Shown here piece after piece: positions 18,791 to 27,473 of a stretch of DNA of 64,000 nucleotides (position 1 is the stretch's first letter; the number at the start of each line of letters is the position of its first letter). A model generated the notes under the pieces. It searched no databases and had not been told where the DNA came from. It saw only the letters and a program-made list of their open reading frames with translations. The DNA is from Chryseobacterium lactis. GTDB taxonomy: Bacteria > Bacteroidota > Bacteroidia > Flavobacteriales > Weeksellaceae. Made by a program: the position numbers and the translations under genes. The DNA is taken from positions 3,534,001-3,598,000 of the forward strand of contig NZ_CP033924.1 in assembly GCF_003815875.1 (NCBI RefSeq), given 5' to 3'.

Positions 18791-19786
18791 ATGAAGCTGA
18801 AATTGGGTATTTTAGACCAGTCTCCGGTTACAAAAGGAGAGCCTGCGACAACGGGATTAACGAATAGTATCCGTCTCGCTCTGTTGGCTGAAGAAACAGG
18901 ATTTCATAGCCTTATGTATTCCGAACATCATGGAGTGGAGGCGTACGGAAGTTCAAGTCCGGAACTTTTAGCCACTACTGTTTTAAGCAAAACAAAACGA
19001 ATAAATGTTGGAACAGCCGGGATTATGATGAGAAACTATTCTGCCTATAAAATTGCAGAATGGACCAAATTTCTGGGTGCCCTTTATCCTGGACGTTTTA
19101 TACTTGGGTTGGGAAAAGCACCGGGTGGATTAAAAGATGCTGTCATGGCGCTCAATAATCATAAGCCGGTCATTTTATCCAATATGGAAACAAAATTGGA
19201 GGAGATTATTCAATATATAAAAGAAGAAAAAGGGATATACGAAGGACTGATTGCACAACCTTCTCATTTGCAAGCCGTACCGGAAATTGTCTGGTTAGGT
19301 TCTGGGATGACATCCGCAAAAGAAGCTGCTAAGCATGGAGTTGGGTATTCTTTTGCAGCCTTTATGAACAGTGATAGCGGATCGGAAAATACAGAAGCTT
19401 ATCTGAAAGAATTCGATCACACCCAATATACTTCGGCATCATCTTTACAAGTTGCTGTTGCAGTATCTGTTGCAGATACTCTTAAAGAAGCCCGCTATAA
19501 TGCCTATGGAATGGCTTATCAGTTTTTGCAGTCACGGCAGTTGATAAACCCTGAGGCGCTTCATTCTTCTGAAATAGTGGAACGAAAAATTGCAGGAAGT
19601 GAGATGGAAGACGAGTTTTTTACTATCTTAGACAGGATTATCATTGAAACTCCTCAATCTATTTCTCAAAGATTACAACATGTTTCAGAACATTACGATA
19701 CCGATGATATTCTGATCCTATCCAATATGCACAAGGAAGAAAACCGCATTAATACCTATAAACATATCATTAAAAATAATCAGTAA
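18791..19786 (+). CDS. LLM class flavin-dependent oxidoreductase
   Basis: This 331-aa protein belongs to the bacterial luciferase-like monooxygenases. It shows the N-terminal LGILDQSPV strand, YSEHHG (~43-48) and LATTVLSKTKRINVGTAGIMM (~60-80), typical of the single-chain TIM-barrel group. It would use reduced FMN and O2 on an unknown substrate. It follows the HxlR gene in the same direction, so regulator, pump and oxidoreductase may form one stress- or xenobiotic-response locus. Confidence 0.88.
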   Translation: MKLKLGILDQSPVTKGEPATTGLTNSIRLALLAEETGFHSLMYSEHHGVEAYGSSSPELLATTVLSKTKRINVGTAGIMMRNYSAYKIAEWTKFLGALYPGRFILGLGKAPGGLKDAVMALNNHKPVILSNMETKLEEIIQYIKEEKGIYEGLIAQPSHLQAVPEIVWLGSGMTSAKEAAKHGVGYSFAAFMNSDSGSENTEAYLKEFDHTQYTSASSLQVAVAVSVADTLKEARYNAYGMAYQFLQSRQLINPEALHSSEIVERKIAGSEMEDEFFTILDRIIIETPQSISQRLQHVSEHYDTDDILILSNMHKEENRINTYKHIIKNNQ

Positions 19787-19840
19787 CCTTAAAGAATAGG
19801 ACGTTCTATGGGTTATTAATTTTAAAAAATATAAAACCTG

Positions 19841-20401
19841 ATGGAACCGAATAGTTCAAATTTATACATTATCACCGGAGGACCTGGTTCCGGAAAAACA
19901 ACCTTGCTGGAGGAATTAAGTAAGGAGAATTTTATCACCGCTCCTGAAGAAGGGCGACGAATTATTAAAGAACAGCTTATCAGTCATGGAACCGGCCTGC
20001 CATGGATCGACAGAAAATATTTTGCAGAGCTGATGTTTGAAGCATCTTTAAAAACCTATGAAAAAATGCGCTCAATTTCAGCTGCGGAAGCGATTTTCTT
20101 TGATCGTGGAATACTAGATACCCTCGGATATCTTAAACTTGAAAACATTCTGGTTCCTGAGGAAATGGAAATAAAAGCAAAGGAACTGATCTATCAAAAG
20201 AACGTTTTTATTCTCCCGCCATGGAAAGAAATTTATCAAAATGATGAGGAAAGAAAACAAACTTTTGAAGTAGCCATTGCTACTTTTGAGTGTATGAAGG
20301 AAATTTATCTTGAATATGGCTATCATGTAATTGAAGTCCCGAAAATTACAGCAGAAGAAAGGACCCAATTTATCATGGAATTCATTAAAAGAAAATCATA
20401 A
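19841..20401 (+). CDS. P-loop ATP-binding protein (AAA_28-like kinase/NTPase)
   Basis: This 186-aa protein has a Walker A motif GGPGSGKTT (Gly13, Gly18, Lys19, Thr20) and a kinase-like FFDRGILDTLGYL stretch (~87-99), as in the AAA_28 group of small nucleotide/cofactor kinase-like proteins. It is cytoplasmic. The substrate is unknown. A DUF6624 gene follows 46 nt downstream. Confidence 0.8.
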   Translation: MEPNSSNLYIITGGPGSGKTTLLEELSKENFITAPEEGRRIIKEQLISHGTGLPWIDRKYFAELMFEASLKTYEKMRSISAAEAIFFDRGILDTLGYLKLENILVPEEMEIKAKELIYQKNVFILPPWKEIYQNDEERKQTFEVAIATFECMKEIYLEYGYHVIEVPKITAEERTQFIMEFIKRKS

Positions 20402-20447
20402 ATTGCTTATCTTACTATTCATTAAAATAAAGTTATGAATTTTAGAA

Positions 20448-21005
20448 ATGAATAAACGATTTAAAAAAGAAATTATAGAGCTTGCCGATAAAGATCTTTT
20501 GGTAAGGGAAAATCTGGCTGCTCAGGGGAAATTGTCAGGCGGATATCACCCCGAAATGGAAAAGGTCCACAAGGAAAATGCCCAACGGCTGCGTGAAATT
20601 ATAGCAGAAATCGGATTTCCGACCATCTCAAAAGTTGGTAAAAAAGCTAGTGATGCAGCATGGCTGATTATCCAGCATGCGATCGGAGAGCCGGAGTTTA
20701 TGAAAGACTGTTACCAGATGATGGATGCCAATGAAAATGATATCAATCCTACCAATAAAGCCTATTTATACGACCGTATTCAGGTGTTTCAAAGCAAGCC
20801 GCAAAAATTTGGTACACAACTTACTGCTGACGGAATTTATCCGGTAGAAAATAAAGAAAGGCTCAACGCGGAACGACTAAAAGTATATCTTCCACCATTA
20901 TCAGCAGAAGAAATTAACAAAATTCATGATTCTAAAGATATTCCTGAAATCGATAGCAGAGATCAGGAATATAATGATTGGAGGAAAAAGGTAGGATGGA
21001 TTTGA
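20448..21005 (+). CDS. DUF6624-like protein
   Basis: This 185-aa cytoplasmic protein contains the pattern GFPTISKVGKKASDAAWLIIQHA (~53-77), followed by a conserved DRIQVFQSKPQKFGTQL region (~107-123). I associate both with DUF6624 proteins. The function of that family is unknown. It may be co-transcribed with the P-loop gene upstream. Confidence 0.7.
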   Translation: MNKRFKKEIIELADKDLLVRENLAAQGKLSGGYHPEMEKVHKENAQRLREIIAEIGFPTISKVGKKASDAAWLIIQHAIGEPEFMKDCYQMMDANENDINPTNKAYLYDRIQVFQSKPQKFGTQLTADGIYPVENKERLNAERLKVYLPPLSAEEINKIHDSKDIPEIDSRDQEYNDWRKKVGWI

Positions 21006-21106
21006 CGGATCTTTTCAGAACTTTCTCAATTCTTTATTTCAGCAAAATTGAAATAATCAATCCCGACAAATATAGTTGGATCCTGCAAAGTGCAAAAAAG
21101 TTCCGA

Positions 21107-21451
21107 TTATTCTTTCATCTTCATCACTTCCCGGATTTCAATATTTCCACCCATCTTAAAAATAGGATTTCCTTTGGCCATTTCTACAACCTCGTCAATA
21201 GATTCGGCTCTTACGATAATATACCCACTGATAAACTCCTTGATTTCCGTATACGGTCCGTCGGTAACAATATTGTTGGGTTTTACAGTTTTAGCCGCAC
21301 CGGTACCCGGTAAGAGAGTATTTCCTTTATCTACAAGTTTGTTTTGGGCAGCAATGCTTCCCAGCCAGTTCAAACGCTCCTGAATCTGTTCCGGTGAAGG
21401 CTTAAAATCTGAAATATCTTTCAATCTGAAGATTAATGTAAATTCTTTCAT
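21107..21451 (-). CDS. YciI-like (YCII-related) domain protein
   Basis: This 114-aa protein has the YCII-type ferredoxin-like fold pattern, with a central VTDGPYTEIKEFISGYIIVRAESIDEVVEMAKGNP (~63-97). The 'DGPYTE.KE...G' part is typical of YciI-like proteins often found beside ECF sigma factors, though none is present here. Possible roles are small-molecule binding or an enzyme-like fold. It converges with the DUF6624 gene. Confidence 0.8.
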   Translation of the reverse strand: MKEFTLIFRLKDISDFKPSPEQIQERLNWLGSIAAQNKLVDKGNTLLPGTGAAKTVKPNNIVTDGPYTEIKEFISGYIIVRAESIDEVVEMAKGNPIFKMGGNIEIREVMKMKE

Positions 21452-21626
21452 TGTAAATTTTTTTTATTTCCCTTAATGACGATTAAGAAGATAAAATAAG
21501 GACAAACTTATTTAAATCTCAGATTAAAATGAAAGAAAATTCTTTTATTAAACTCTCAAACCGGTTAAGTTTTTTATAGCAGGTCATTATAATTTTCCAG
21601 ATCAAGGAGTAATATAATGAGAAAAA

Positions 21627-21962
21627 TTAATTATTTAATAATGGTCTTGGGTCAAACAGAACTTTAAATGAATGAATTTTTCCTTCAATAACCTCATACC
21701 ATCCGGAGGATAATATTGTTTTTTCACCCATATCAATATTGTACCAGATGCAAACATCTTCGCCGGATGTAAAAGTTTTAAGAATCTGATATTTGAATTT
21801 CATCTTCTTCATATCTGTAATGTAGACCGAAGCTTTTTCTCTGGTTCCTAATACTCCAATGAATTTAAAATCAGGATCAAGACAACTTTCTGCCTTATCA
21901 AAATCTTCTTCATTTAAATAATGAATAAACTGTTCAGCTACATTTGGATTAGTATTGCTCAT
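21627..21962 (-). CDS. NTF2-like/SnoaL-like domain protein
   Basis: This 111-aa protein matches a minimal NTF2-like cone: N-terminal helix VAEQFIHYLNEEDFDKAESCLDPDFKFIG (~8-36), then alternating β-strands ending in GKIHSFKVLFDPR (~95-107). The fold serves enzymes and binding proteins alike, so no reaction is proposed. It stands alone on the minus strand. Confidence 0.75.
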   Translation of the reverse strand: MSNTNPNVAEQFIHYLNEEDFDKAESCLDPDFKFIGVLGTREKASVYITDMKKMKFKYQILKTFTSGEDVCIWYNIDMGEKTILSSGWYEVIEGKIHSFKVLFDPRPLLNN

Positions 21963-22083
21963 AAATATTGTTTTTTTATTGATACAAAATTAACAGATCA
22001 AAAGCGAATCTTCTTGTGACGATGGTCACAAAAAGTAGTGAATATCATTTTTAAACATGGAAAATAAGAATTGTTCAACTGGT

Positions 22084-22671
22084 TTAAAGGTTGTTTAGCT
22101 TTTGAAGCGCATCTACCAGGCATGTCCATTGTGATTGACTAAGACTTTTCTTAATTGTAGCCATAATAGTCTGAACCGTTTTGACACTTATTAACATGGT
22201 TATAGTTTTGGCCATTTTAGAAATAATATCAGTAGTGGCTCCATTCGATATTAATTGATCAAGAACATTTAACATAGGTTGAAAGCTTGATATAATGGAA
22301 GCGATAATTTGATTGATCGTATCAATGGTCGTAGAATTTATGCCTGCTAAACAAGTATTCAAATCACTGACAATACTCAACAGTTTTAAGGATGTGTCAA
22401 TTGGTATCAGGTTGAAAAGTCCCAGATCTTGAAGGACAGATATTAAATCAACAGGTCCGTTTACATATTGAGAGGTATTAACAGACATCGAAGTTTGGTA
22501 AAGATTGCCAACCGGATGTCTGAGAGTATTGATCGAAGGAAGATGCTCTTTCTCTATTGTATTTTCATAGATATTGCTCCTTTCTGTAGCGATCATATTC
22601 TTTCCAAAAGAAAAAGAGAAAATGCATAATGCAGCCAGGAAATAGATTTTGGTAATTAAGTTTGTTTTCAT
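22084..22671 (-). CDS. Secreted helical protein of unknown function
   Basis: This 195-aa protein has a signal peptide (residues ~1-28, hydrophobic KIYFLAALCIFSFSFG). The mature part is mostly predicted amphipathic helix rich in Leu, Ile, Thr and Ser, with two Cys residues (in LNTCLAG and QWTCLVD). No domain was recognised. The promoter region upstream is very AT-rich. Confidence 0.65.
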   Translation of the reverse strand: MKTNLITKIYFLAALCIFSFSFGKNMIATERSNIYENTIEKEHLPSINTLRHPVGNLYQTSMSVNTSQYVNGPVDLISVLQDLGLFNLIPIDTSLKLLSIVSDLNTCLAGINSTTIDTINQIIASIISSFQPMLNVLDQLISNGATTDIISKMAKTITMLISVKTVQTIMATIKKSLSQSQWTCLVDALQKLNNL

Positions 22672-22845
22672 AAGGTTTATGGTTTTTTTGTGGATTTAAT
22701 TCGAAACATAATTTCATATAAATGATCATTTTGTTATGATAAATATTTATAAAAAATAATATGATTAAATTTAATTTAAATATAATAAATTTTTATGTGG
22801 AAAAATAAAATATTATTACTCCTGTCCGAAAACCAAATTTGATAT

Positions 22846-23988
22846 CTATTTTATTCCTGTTAAGGCAGCAATTCTACTCTTTGCATACTCAATCTGTTCT
22901 TTTTCTTTTTTCAGATCAGGTTTGTTTTTAAGATACATTTGATAGTACGTAACTGCATTTTTAGCCTGCTTAAGATGAAGATCGTAGAGAAGTCCCAAAC
23001 GGTAATATATCATATTGTTATTGGCAAATGTTAATCCTCTTTTATAAGTTGTTGCAGCATCATTATATTGATTTTTTGCTTCGTAAATACTTGCCAACGC
23101 TGCATAATAAATTGGTGTATGCTCTGAAATAGCTTCGTCGATAGTCTTTTGAGCATATACCGCAGCATTGTTATAATCTTTCAATTCACGGTAACTCAAT
23201 GTCATATAATACAAAGTGCCTTCATTCTGAATACCCAGCACTTCCAATGCTTTATAAAGATCGATGCATTTCTGATAGTCTTTCACATAGAAATAAGCCT
23301 GGCCCAGATCGTTCATAACATTAGCATCTGCCCGGTTTTTCAAAAGCTTTTCGCCCGTTTCAATCACTTCCTGATATTTACCTAATTGATTCGACAGTGG
23401 CAACTGAGCCTGTTGAAGGGTAAAGTTTTCCGTATCGGCAGCAATTGCTGTTTTTAAAATATCATAAGCCTGCTGATACTGTTTGAGTTCACGATAGACC
23501 ATGGATAGATCATAAGCCACATCAGGGTCGGTCGGATTAAGAGTGTTGGCTTTTTTAAGGTATTTCAGCTTGCTGTCCGGTGTATCTTCATAAGCTGCCA
23601 TTTGCTTATAAGCACTGAAGTTAAGGCTATCCAGCTCAATAATTCTTTGGAGATAAGATTTTGCCTGCGATGCATTGCCTCTTCTGGAATTAATACTCGT
23701 CAAGCTGAATAAAACTGGCAGATTATCAGGCTGAATGGCATAAACCTTTAGATAACTTTTTTCTGCTTCCGATAATTTTCCGGCCATCATATTGCAGTAG
23801 GCGATTTGAGTTAATGCCTTCAGGTCCTGTGTATTGTCAGGATATATACTTTGAAGATATTGGGCTGCATCTGCATAGCGTTGTGTTTCATAAAATCCAA
23901 GCAGCTTTTCAGTGTCGATTTTTACGCCTTGTGCAGAGATATTAATGAGCCCGAGCAAAATAATGCTCAAAGAAATCCAGATTTTCAT
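22846..23988 (-). CDS. Exported tetratricopeptide repeat protein
   Basis: This 380-aa protein has a signal peptide ending near ISAQ (residue ~20). The rest is filled by about ten TPR motifs, for example AEKSYLKVYAIQPDNLPVLF and AYDILKTAIAADTENFTL. It is probably a periplasmic or outer-membrane-associated scaffold. No enzymatic motif is seen and no partner gene is adjacent. Confidence 0.85.
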   Translation of the reverse strand: MKIWISLSIILLGLINISAQGVKIDTEKLLGFYETQRYADAAQYLQSIYPDNTQDLKALTQIAYCNMMAGKLSEAEKSYLKVYAIQPDNLPVLFSLTSINSRRGNASQAKSYLQRIIELDSLNFSAYKQMAAYEDTPDSKLKYLKKANTLNPTDPDVAYDLSMVYRELKQYQQAYDILKTAIAADTENFTLQQAQLPLSNQLGKYQEVIETGEKLLKNRADANVMNDLGQAYFYVKDYQKCIDLYKALEVLGIQNEGTLYYMTLSYRELKDYNNAAVYAQKTIDEAISEHTPIYYAALASIYEAKNQYNDAATTYKRGLTFANNNMIYYRLGLLYDLHLKQAKNAVTYYQMYLKNKPDLKKEKEQIEYAKSRIAALTGIK

Positions 23989-24155
23989 GGTTATGTTTTT
24001 TTAACTAAAATATCAGATATTTACTAAGTCTGCAAATATTATTGCTACTGATCACTGTCTTTTTTTATCTCTATATGGTAGTACGACTTTTCTTTCAGGA
24101 TTTCCTATATTCACAATATTGAATTTGATCTTCGTGGATTCAAAAAATAGACAAC

Positions 24156-24659
24156 ATGGAAATAAAATCTGCAGCCTCATTCATCGACTATTATGAGAAA
24201 ATAAGGGCAAGAACCAATCGCTTAATAGAAATTGTTCCACCCGAATATCTGGATTTTTCGTATAAACCCGGAAAATTTACGATTGGTGATCAAATCAGGC
24301 ATATTGCGGCAATTGAGCGATATATGTATGGAGAAACTATTTCAGGAAGGAAGAGTGCCTACCCGGGATGTGGTAAAGAATTAGCAGATGGATACGAAAA
24401 TATTGTACAATATTTCAATGAAATGCACCGGCAGACTATAGAAATCATTAGTGGTCTGTCTGATGAAGATCTTAACCTTAAATGCCTTACTCCCGCCAAC
24501 AGTGAGATTTCAGTCTGGAAATGGCTTCGGGCAATGGTAGAACATGAGATCCACCATCGGGCCGAAATATATATTTACCTGAACCTTTTAGATATAAAAA
24601 CACCGCAGATTTTTGGGTTCTCAGCAGAAGAGGTTCAGGATCTTAGTGTCAAGTTATGA
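24156..24659 (+). CDS. DinB family putative metal-dependent enzyme
   Basis: This 167-aa four-helix-bundle protein has the DinB pattern with three likely metal ligands: His in GDQIRHIAAIERYMYGE (~43-59) and the pair in MVEHEIHHRAEIYIYL (~128-143). Members act as thiol transferases or are uncharacterised. The stop codon overlaps a possible ATG of the next frame, but the real start of the S41 gene lies 80 nt downstream. Confidence 0.85.
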   Translation: MEIKSAASFIDYYEKIRARTNRLIEIVPPEYLDFSYKPGKFTIGDQIRHIAAIERYMYGETISGRKSAYPGCGKELADGYENIVQYFNEMHRQTIEIISGLSDEDLNLKCLTPANSEISVWKWLRAMVEHEIHHRAEIYIYLNLLDIKTPQIFGFSAEEVQDLSVKL

Positions 24660-24739
24660 TTTGGTTAAAAAAAACAATTATTTTTAACAATTTAGTGGAT
24701 AAAGTTAATTTGTATATTAGCTTTTCAAAAAAAATAATA

Positions 24740-26509
24740 ATGACCAAAGCCCTTTTGATCCCTCTTTTATTGGTAATCAATTCAGCATATGCACAAACGT
24801 ACTCCGATCTAAAACAAGGAGACACTTTAAAATATACTCCCCAATCCAAAAAGCCCGGCTGGATTTCAGTTCAGTCCGGCGATGCTAATCTTGCGGTATC
24901 GATGTCTGTTGACGGAAAGAAAGCAAAAGAACAGGACGATTCCCGAGGAATTAAAAGCGTTGAACGATTATATTTTACCCCGGAAAAAGGTAAAAAGTAT
25001 GAACTTAAAATCTGGGCAAAATCTTATGTCGAAAAAAGTAAAACAGCTAAAGTTTCAATTACGGAATCCGGAAGTTTACCTGTTTTAAGTGATAAGCTAA
25101 GTTCTGATGAACTTTTAGAAGATCTTCATGTTTTCCGTACTATCAGGGAACAGGCCAATTCAGGATTGTTTGTTTACAGAACTAAAAAACAAATAGACAG
25201 CATTTACAATTGGGCAGAAGCAGAGGTAAAAAATACAACAAACCTGTTCAATTTCTATAAAGTGATTGCTAAACTTACTGATTTTGAAGGAAGTTGCCAC
25301 AACTTTACCCATCTTCCGAATGATGCCTCTTATTATTTGCCTCAAAAGCTGGAGTATCTGCCTATTACTCTAAAGAATATTGATGGGCGTTTGTTGCAGA
25401 ATTCAAAGAATGTTGCCATTCCGCTGGGTGCTGAAATTTTGTCTGTTAACGATATTCCTGCCAGAGAAATCATCAGCCGGTTTTCTCAATATTATTTCTC
25501 CGACGGCTTTTCCAGGCCATATAAAGAAACTGCAGGATTTGAAAAAGGAATGCTGGATAAATTTTATATTGAATTCGGAACTCATAAAAATTATATCATC
25601 ACCTATCAAATAAATAATCAGAAACACCAGGTTACTTTACCGGGAATATCATTTGAAAATTCTAAAAAACTTCAGGAATCACGATATTCTGTTGCCTCCA
25701 AAAAAGTGTTTTCCGAAAAATATAGCCTTGACAAGGTAGGTGAGGGTATGTACCGCTTGACGATAAGATCTTTTGATTTTGCAACCGGAACGGAAGACCC
25801 TGCATATAAAAAGTTCAGTGATTTTCTTGATCACATGATACAGACCTTAGACGAAGAAAAAATACAACATCTTATCATTGACCTGCGGGGAAATCCTGGC
25901 GGAACCGGAGAGTTGTATGAAAAAGTATTCACTTATCTTACCCAAAGACCTTTTCGTGACAGTCATTACGCTTATTCTAAATTTAACGTAGTGCCCATGG
26001 CAGAAAGGCTGGTGATTACACCTCTTTTCCTATCCAACGGAGTTACAGACAAAAATGGGCTAAATGCATATTTGAAAGAACAATATCCCAAGGAGGCTCA
26101 GGGAAAATTTTACTGGGCGGATGATAAAAATTCTTTAATTCTACCCAATAATAAAACTTTTAAAGGACAACTCTATCTGTTTGCCGATGAAAATGTGGCC
26201 TCTGCAGGTTCCCATCTGGCATCTTTAATAAAATCATACACCAATGCTATTGTCATAGGAAAAGAGACTGTTGGGGGATATTATGAACATAACGGACATT
26301 TTCCGGTTGTTTATGAGCTTCCCAATACCAGAATTCAGACCGGGTTTTCAATTGTACATGTGATTCAGGATGCTCAGCAACTTTCCGATCAGAAAAGAGG
26401 TCAGGGAATTATTCCAAACATTAAAATTCAGCAAACGGATCAGGAATTTTTGGATCAAACGGATGTTTATCTGAAAAAATTAGCAGAAATTCGAAAAGAA
26501 AAATCATAA
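24740..26509 (+). CDS. S41 family (tail-specific) serine peptidase, secreted
   Basis: The frame is open from 24656, but the ATG at 24740 begins a proper signal peptide (MTKALLIPLLLVINSAYAQ), so I start there (589 aa). The C-terminal half has the S41 fold: HLIIDLRGNPGGTGELY in the substrate-binding strand, and LYLFADENVASAGSHLASLI with the likely nucleophile Ser in ASAGS, followed by VIGKETVGGYY. The usual Glu after SAG is replaced by Ser. A periplasmic protease or hydrolase role is expected. A strong terminator follows. Confidence 0.85.
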   Translation: MTKALLIPLLLVINSAYAQTYSDLKQGDTLKYTPQSKKPGWISVQSGDANLAVSMSVDGKKAKEQDDSRGIKSVERLYFTPEKGKKYELKIWAKSYVEKSKTAKVSITESGSLPVLSDKLSSDELLEDLHVFRTIREQANSGLFVYRTKKQIDSIYNWAEAEVKNTTNLFNFYKVIAKLTDFEGSCHNFTHLPNDASYYLPQKLEYLPITLKNIDGRLLQNSKNVAIPLGAEILSVNDIPAREIISRFSQYYFSDGFSRPYKETAGFEKGMLDKFYIEFGTHKNYIITYQINNQKHQVTLPGISFENSKKLQESRYSVASKKVFSEKYSLDKVGEGMYRLTIRSFDFATGTEDPAYKKFSDFLDHMIQTLDEEKIQHLIIDLRGNPGGTGELYEKVFTYLTQRPFRDSHYAYSKFNVVPMAERLVITPLFLSNGVTDKNGLNAYLKEQYPKEAQGKFYWADDKNSLILPNNKTFKGQLYLFADENVASAGSHLASLIKSYTNAIVIGKETVGGYYEHNGHFPVVYELPNTRIQTGFSIVHVIQDAQQLSDQKRGQGIIPNIKIQQTDQEFLDQTDVYLKKLAEIRKEKS

Positions 26510-26517
26510 ATAAAAAA

Positions 26518-26552
26518 CAGCCGTAAATAATTAATTTACGGCTGCTTTTTTT
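26518..26552. terminator. Intrinsic terminator after the S41 peptidase gene
   Basis: An 11-bp perfect stem (cagccgtaaat with atttacggctg) with a short loop is followed by CTTTTTTT. It separates the peptidase gene from the secretion module. Confidence 0.9.
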
Positions 26553-26768
26553 GTGGCTGGAATTTACAGCATATAGATCAAAAAGTTGTATTTCTTTTTT
26601 ATTATTTCTCGATTAAGTGTAAAATCTATTTTTAATGTAAAATGTATTGTTTAATATAATTAGTTGTTATAGAGGTTTTTATCTTCTGTTTTAAATCAAA
26701 AAAAATGGAAATATTTTTGAAAAGTCGTAGAATTACTACAAATTTTCAGATTGATGCCTGAATATTTT

Positions 26769-26796
26769 TTGAATACAAATAACCGTTTTATCTTTG
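26769..26796 (+). promoter_or_regulatory. Candidate promoter of the TssD/VgrG/Rhs module
   Basis: TATCTTTG at 26789-26796 matches the -7 consensus TAnnTTTG, and TTG at 26769-26771 lies 17 nt upstream. The start codon of tssD is 51 nt downstream. The rest of the 338-nt gap from 26510 shows only the terminator and AT-rich DNA. Confidence 0.5.
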
Positions 26797-26847
26797 TGAT
26801 ACAATCACCAATCACCGAATATTATTAATGATTAAAATGTACTAATC

Positions 26848-27258
26848 ATGGCTGAAAAAAACTCGAGAGCAATCTTAAAATTCAATGGAGGAGAAGGACA
26901 AAAGTTATTAAAACTCAACTATCATGTATCCAGATCTATAGATGTATCTGGACGTGTAGCATCAGATCCTTCCAACGCACTGATCAAACTGACAGTAGAA
27001 GCTACTGAAAAGTCTGATATTCTTGAAAGCCTGTTGAACGGAAAATATAAACCGACAAACGGAGAGATTACATTCAACAAATCCCATGAAGAAGGAACTT
27101 TGATTACTTTAAACTGGGAAAACGGATATGTAATTCAGCATGAAGTTGAATTTGAAGCCATAGACAGCAACAATATGCTCATCAGCTTTGTTGTCAGCGC
27201 TGAGAAGATCGACTATGGAAATTCCGCCTACGATGGAATATGGCCGGCAGCTAACTAA
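26848..27258 (+). CDS. tssD: Type VI secretion tube protein TssD (Hcp-like)
   Basis: This 136-aa protein has the Bacteroidota TssD/Hcp pattern: start MAEKNSRAILKFN, central VSRSIDVSGRVASDPSNALI and ending SAYDGIWPAAN. Hcp rings stack into the inner tube of the contractile type VI apparatus and carry effectors. The family belongs to subtype iii systems of Bacteroidota. The sheath and baseplate genes are not in this window, so this is a satellite effector module that would depend on core genes elsewhere. Confidence 0.88.
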   Translation: MAEKNSRAILKFNGGEGQKLLKLNYHVSRSIDVSGRVASDPSNALIKLTVEATEKSDILESLLNGKYKPTNGEITFNKSHEEGTLITLNWENGYVIQHEVEFEAIDSNNMLISFVVSAEKIDYGNSAYDGIWPAAN

Positions 27259-27473
27259 TATTTAATCACCCGTAGATAGTAACCATACAGAATAGCCATC
27301 AACTTACAGACTATTCTGCCTTTCTATTTACCGATTACAGTATCATTTGTTTTGAATTGATTATCTGCATTTCATTGTGCTGAATATGCCGGTAAAGAAG
27401 ATTTATCTGAACTTTTTTCAGATGAATTTTTAGGACATTATATACAACACCAACTCATCAAAATAATAACGTT

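Noticed and set aside
24656..24739. Upstream start of the S41 peptidase overlapping the DinB stop
   Set aside because: It would place 28 residues before a clear signal peptide. The ATG at 24740 is the better start.
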